Shown here: piece after piece, positions 62,771 through 64,000 of the stretch | Position numbering within the stretch: position 1 is the stretch's first letter | Layout: each line of letters opens with the position of its first letter | Source of the DNA: Cyclaneusma minus | Taxonomy: Eukaryota; Ascomycota; Leotiomycetes; Marthamycetales; Marthamycetaceae | Direction: 5' to 3' | Assembly: GCA_037179335.1 (NCBI GenBank) | Contig: JAKZHN010000067.1 | Span: forward strand, 1 to 64,000 | Length of the DNA stretch: 64,000 nt | Position numbers and translations under genes: made by a program | The notes under the pieces: model-generated | The model's database searches: none | The model's input: only the letters and a program-made list of their open reading frames with translations | Told to the model about the DNA's origin: nothing

Positions 62771-64000
62771 TCATTTTCCGGAGTGCTTGAAAGTCTCCAT
62801 CATCATTCTCTTTGTCGACTCGTCAGTGACCATCATACCACGGGCTGTGAATGCAGACTCGAGAGCATCCATGACTCTGTTGAAGCTGGTGGCGGCACCG
62901 ATTTCCTGTGTGAATCGACCAATGCTCATGTGGACCTTCTTTCCATGCTCGTAGAGAAGCATAAACTCTGCTGCAACCGCCACAGGTTTGATGGCGAGAT
63001 AGTTGATCTCGTTGACAGTACCAAAGACCATATCGCGCGCCTTGTCGACCTGGACGTTCTCCATACCATATCGGGCCCAATCTTTGAAAATGAAAGTGAC
63101 CTCTTGGCGAGCTCGTCTCTTATTGACAGCAAAGCACACGATCCGGGTGGCAGGTTTGACTCGCAATAACTTCGCAAACCAGCTCTGCTGAGTCTCGATC
63201 TGCCTCGGAGGCTGATCTCGCCTTTTCGAGATCTCCGAATCCCTTTTGCGCTTATTATTATCGTCGAACACTTTGATTGTTGGGATCGTGTCCTCCTCGA
63301 TTGCAAATCTTGGCTTCTGCTCTTTCTTATGGAGAAGACGCCCGAAGAAGCTCTTTTTCGGGTTGAGTTGCGGGGGCTTTAGGTTCGGGGGCGCTGGAAT
63401 AGAAGGCATCGAGTCCAAAATAGATGTCCCAACCTGACTGCTGGAAGATCCGGATGCTGTAGAGCACTGACTATTGCGCTTGCTCTCATCGAGATTCTCG
63501 AAAGATTTGTTATCCTTCTTGAACCAGCCTGAAACTTTCTTCTTCAAGACCTTGGGAGGCTCTGGAGTACCGTGGCTATCCAGAGCACTGTGTTCGTCAA
63601 TCACTGCCAAGTCGCCATTGTTGCTTCTATGTCCTGCCACAAATTGTTGGTGGAGGCTGCCTTGTCCTGTTTGCTGCTTCTTCAAACCCTTGGTTCTGGT
63701 AGAATCATCATAAGACTCCCTTTTCCGAATCTGCAACGGAGCAGGCGGTTTTGCAGGAGGCAAAACTTGAACATCAACACCTGTTGATGAGGGAGCCACG
63801 GGGCGTATGCTATGGTCATTCGCAAATCTCATGGGATGCACTACGTTGGGATCGCGGATATTGCCCCAATTCCGGTTTGATGGCTCCGGGGCCGATGCCA
63901 TACGCTTCCCTTTCTTATCACGAGTTACCCTCAGCTTGGTCACCGTGGGTTCATCGTACCAATCGTCTGGGTTTTTGTCCTCCAACTTCGACTCGTTGAT
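62771..64000 (-). CDS. Hsl1/Gin4/Nim1-type protein kinase, C-terminal part (partial)
   Basis: The frame is open at the right window edge (INESKLEDKNPDDWYDEP), so the N-terminal kinase domain lies outside. About 410 C-terminal residues are seen. A basic, Ser-rich linker with short Lys-rich motifs (KKKVSGWFKKDNKSFENLDE; KKSFFGRLLHKKEQKPRF) leads to the fungal kinase-associated domain at the end: SWFAKLLRVKPATRIVCFAV, NKRRARQEV, DWARYGMENVQVDKARDMVF, EINYLAIKPVAVAAEFMLL, RFTQEIGAATSFNRVMDAL. This KA1-type domain binds anionic lipid at the bud neck or septum in yeast Gin4, Kcc4 and Hsl1. The kinases link septin assembly with Wee1 and mitotic entry. The stop (TGA) is at 62,771-62,773. Which of the Gin4/Hsl1 names fits cannot be told without the kinase domain. 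Confidence 0.85.
   Translation of the reverse strand: MNESKLEDKNPDDWYDEPTVTKLRVTRDKKGKRMASAPEPSNRNWGNIRDPNVVHPMRFANDHSIRPVAPSSTGVDVQVLPPAKPPAPLQIRKRESYDDSTRTKGLKKQQTGQGSLHQQFVAGHRSNNGDLAVIDEHSALDSHGTPEPPKVLKKKVSGWFKKDNKSFENLDESKRNSQCSTASGSSSSQVGTSILDSMPSIPAPPNLKPPQLNPKKSFFGRLLHKKEQKPRFAIEEDTIPTIKVFDDNNKRKRDSEISKRRDQPPRQIETQQSWFAKLLRVKPATRIVCFAVNKRRARQEVTFIFKDWARYGMENVQVDKARDMVFGTVNEINYLAIKPVAVAAEFMLLYEHGKKVHMSIGRFTQEIGAATSFNRVMDALESAFTARGMMVTDESTKRMMMETFKHSGK

Noticed and set aside
1..64000. CRISPR array, biosynthetic cluster or toxin-antitoxin system
   Set aside because: No spaced direct repeats of that kind, no polyketide, peptide synthetase or terpene genes, and the genes are typical nuclear fungal genes.

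Overview
The window looks like nuclear DNA of a filamentous ascomycete (Pezizomycotina, most likely a dothideomycete). The genes carry short (47-118 nt, one 368 nt) GT-AG introns with CTAAC/CTGAC-type branch sites. There is an intron-bearing tRNA-Asp, and the genes belong to fungal families: Vip1/Asp1, fungal rhodopsin-like membrane protein, AIM24, Vfa1, a C2H2 protein and a Hsl1/Gin4-type kinase. The genome is two-speed: an extremely AT-rich block with the marks of repeat-induced point mutation (RIP) abuts normal gene-bearing sequence.

Positions 1 to about 22,900 are a transposon graveyard. I could resolve a plus-strand Ty1/Copia element with both LTRs (about 1,327-6,991). There is also a minus-strand Ty3/Gypsy remnant with reverse transcriptase and integrase (about 10.6-15.1 kb), and a minus-strand Copia element with both LTRs (about 15,143-20,780) that may be inserted in the Gypsy element. 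All three reverse transcriptases have the catalytic Asp-Asp changed to Asn-Asn, as expected from G-to-A/C-to-T mutation. An unidentified decayed coding tract lies at about 7.68-8.60 kb. The composition changes abruptly near 22.9 kb, only about 350 bp upstream of the first live gene.

Positions 22.9-64 kb hold, in order: the diphosphoinositol kinase gene VIP1 (+); a 54-residue cysteine-rich conserved protein (+); a seven-helix fungal rhodopsin-family membrane protein (+); a 1,183-residue low-complexity protein (-); AIM24 (-); tRNA-Asp(GUC) (+); VFA1 (+); a four-finger C2H2 protein (-); a small coiled-coil gene with an apparent frameshift (+); and the 3' part of a Hsl1/Gin4-like septin-ring kinase (-), cut by the window end. 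Exon structures were built by hand; in each multi-exon model the exon lengths add to a multiple of three.

The genes do not form a pathway or cluster. Functions are housekeeping and regulatory: inositol pyrophosphate signalling, mitochondrial organisation, ESCRT/Vps4 regulation and morphogenesis checkpoint. Four gene-poor gaps of about 4.5-5.7 kb separate them, and I found no convincing protein gene in these. I did not find a clearly new multi-gene system. The best leads are the unidentified decayed coding tract, the sequence context of the RIP-like mutation, the nested retroelements, the small cysteine-rich protein and the frameshifted coiled-coil gene.
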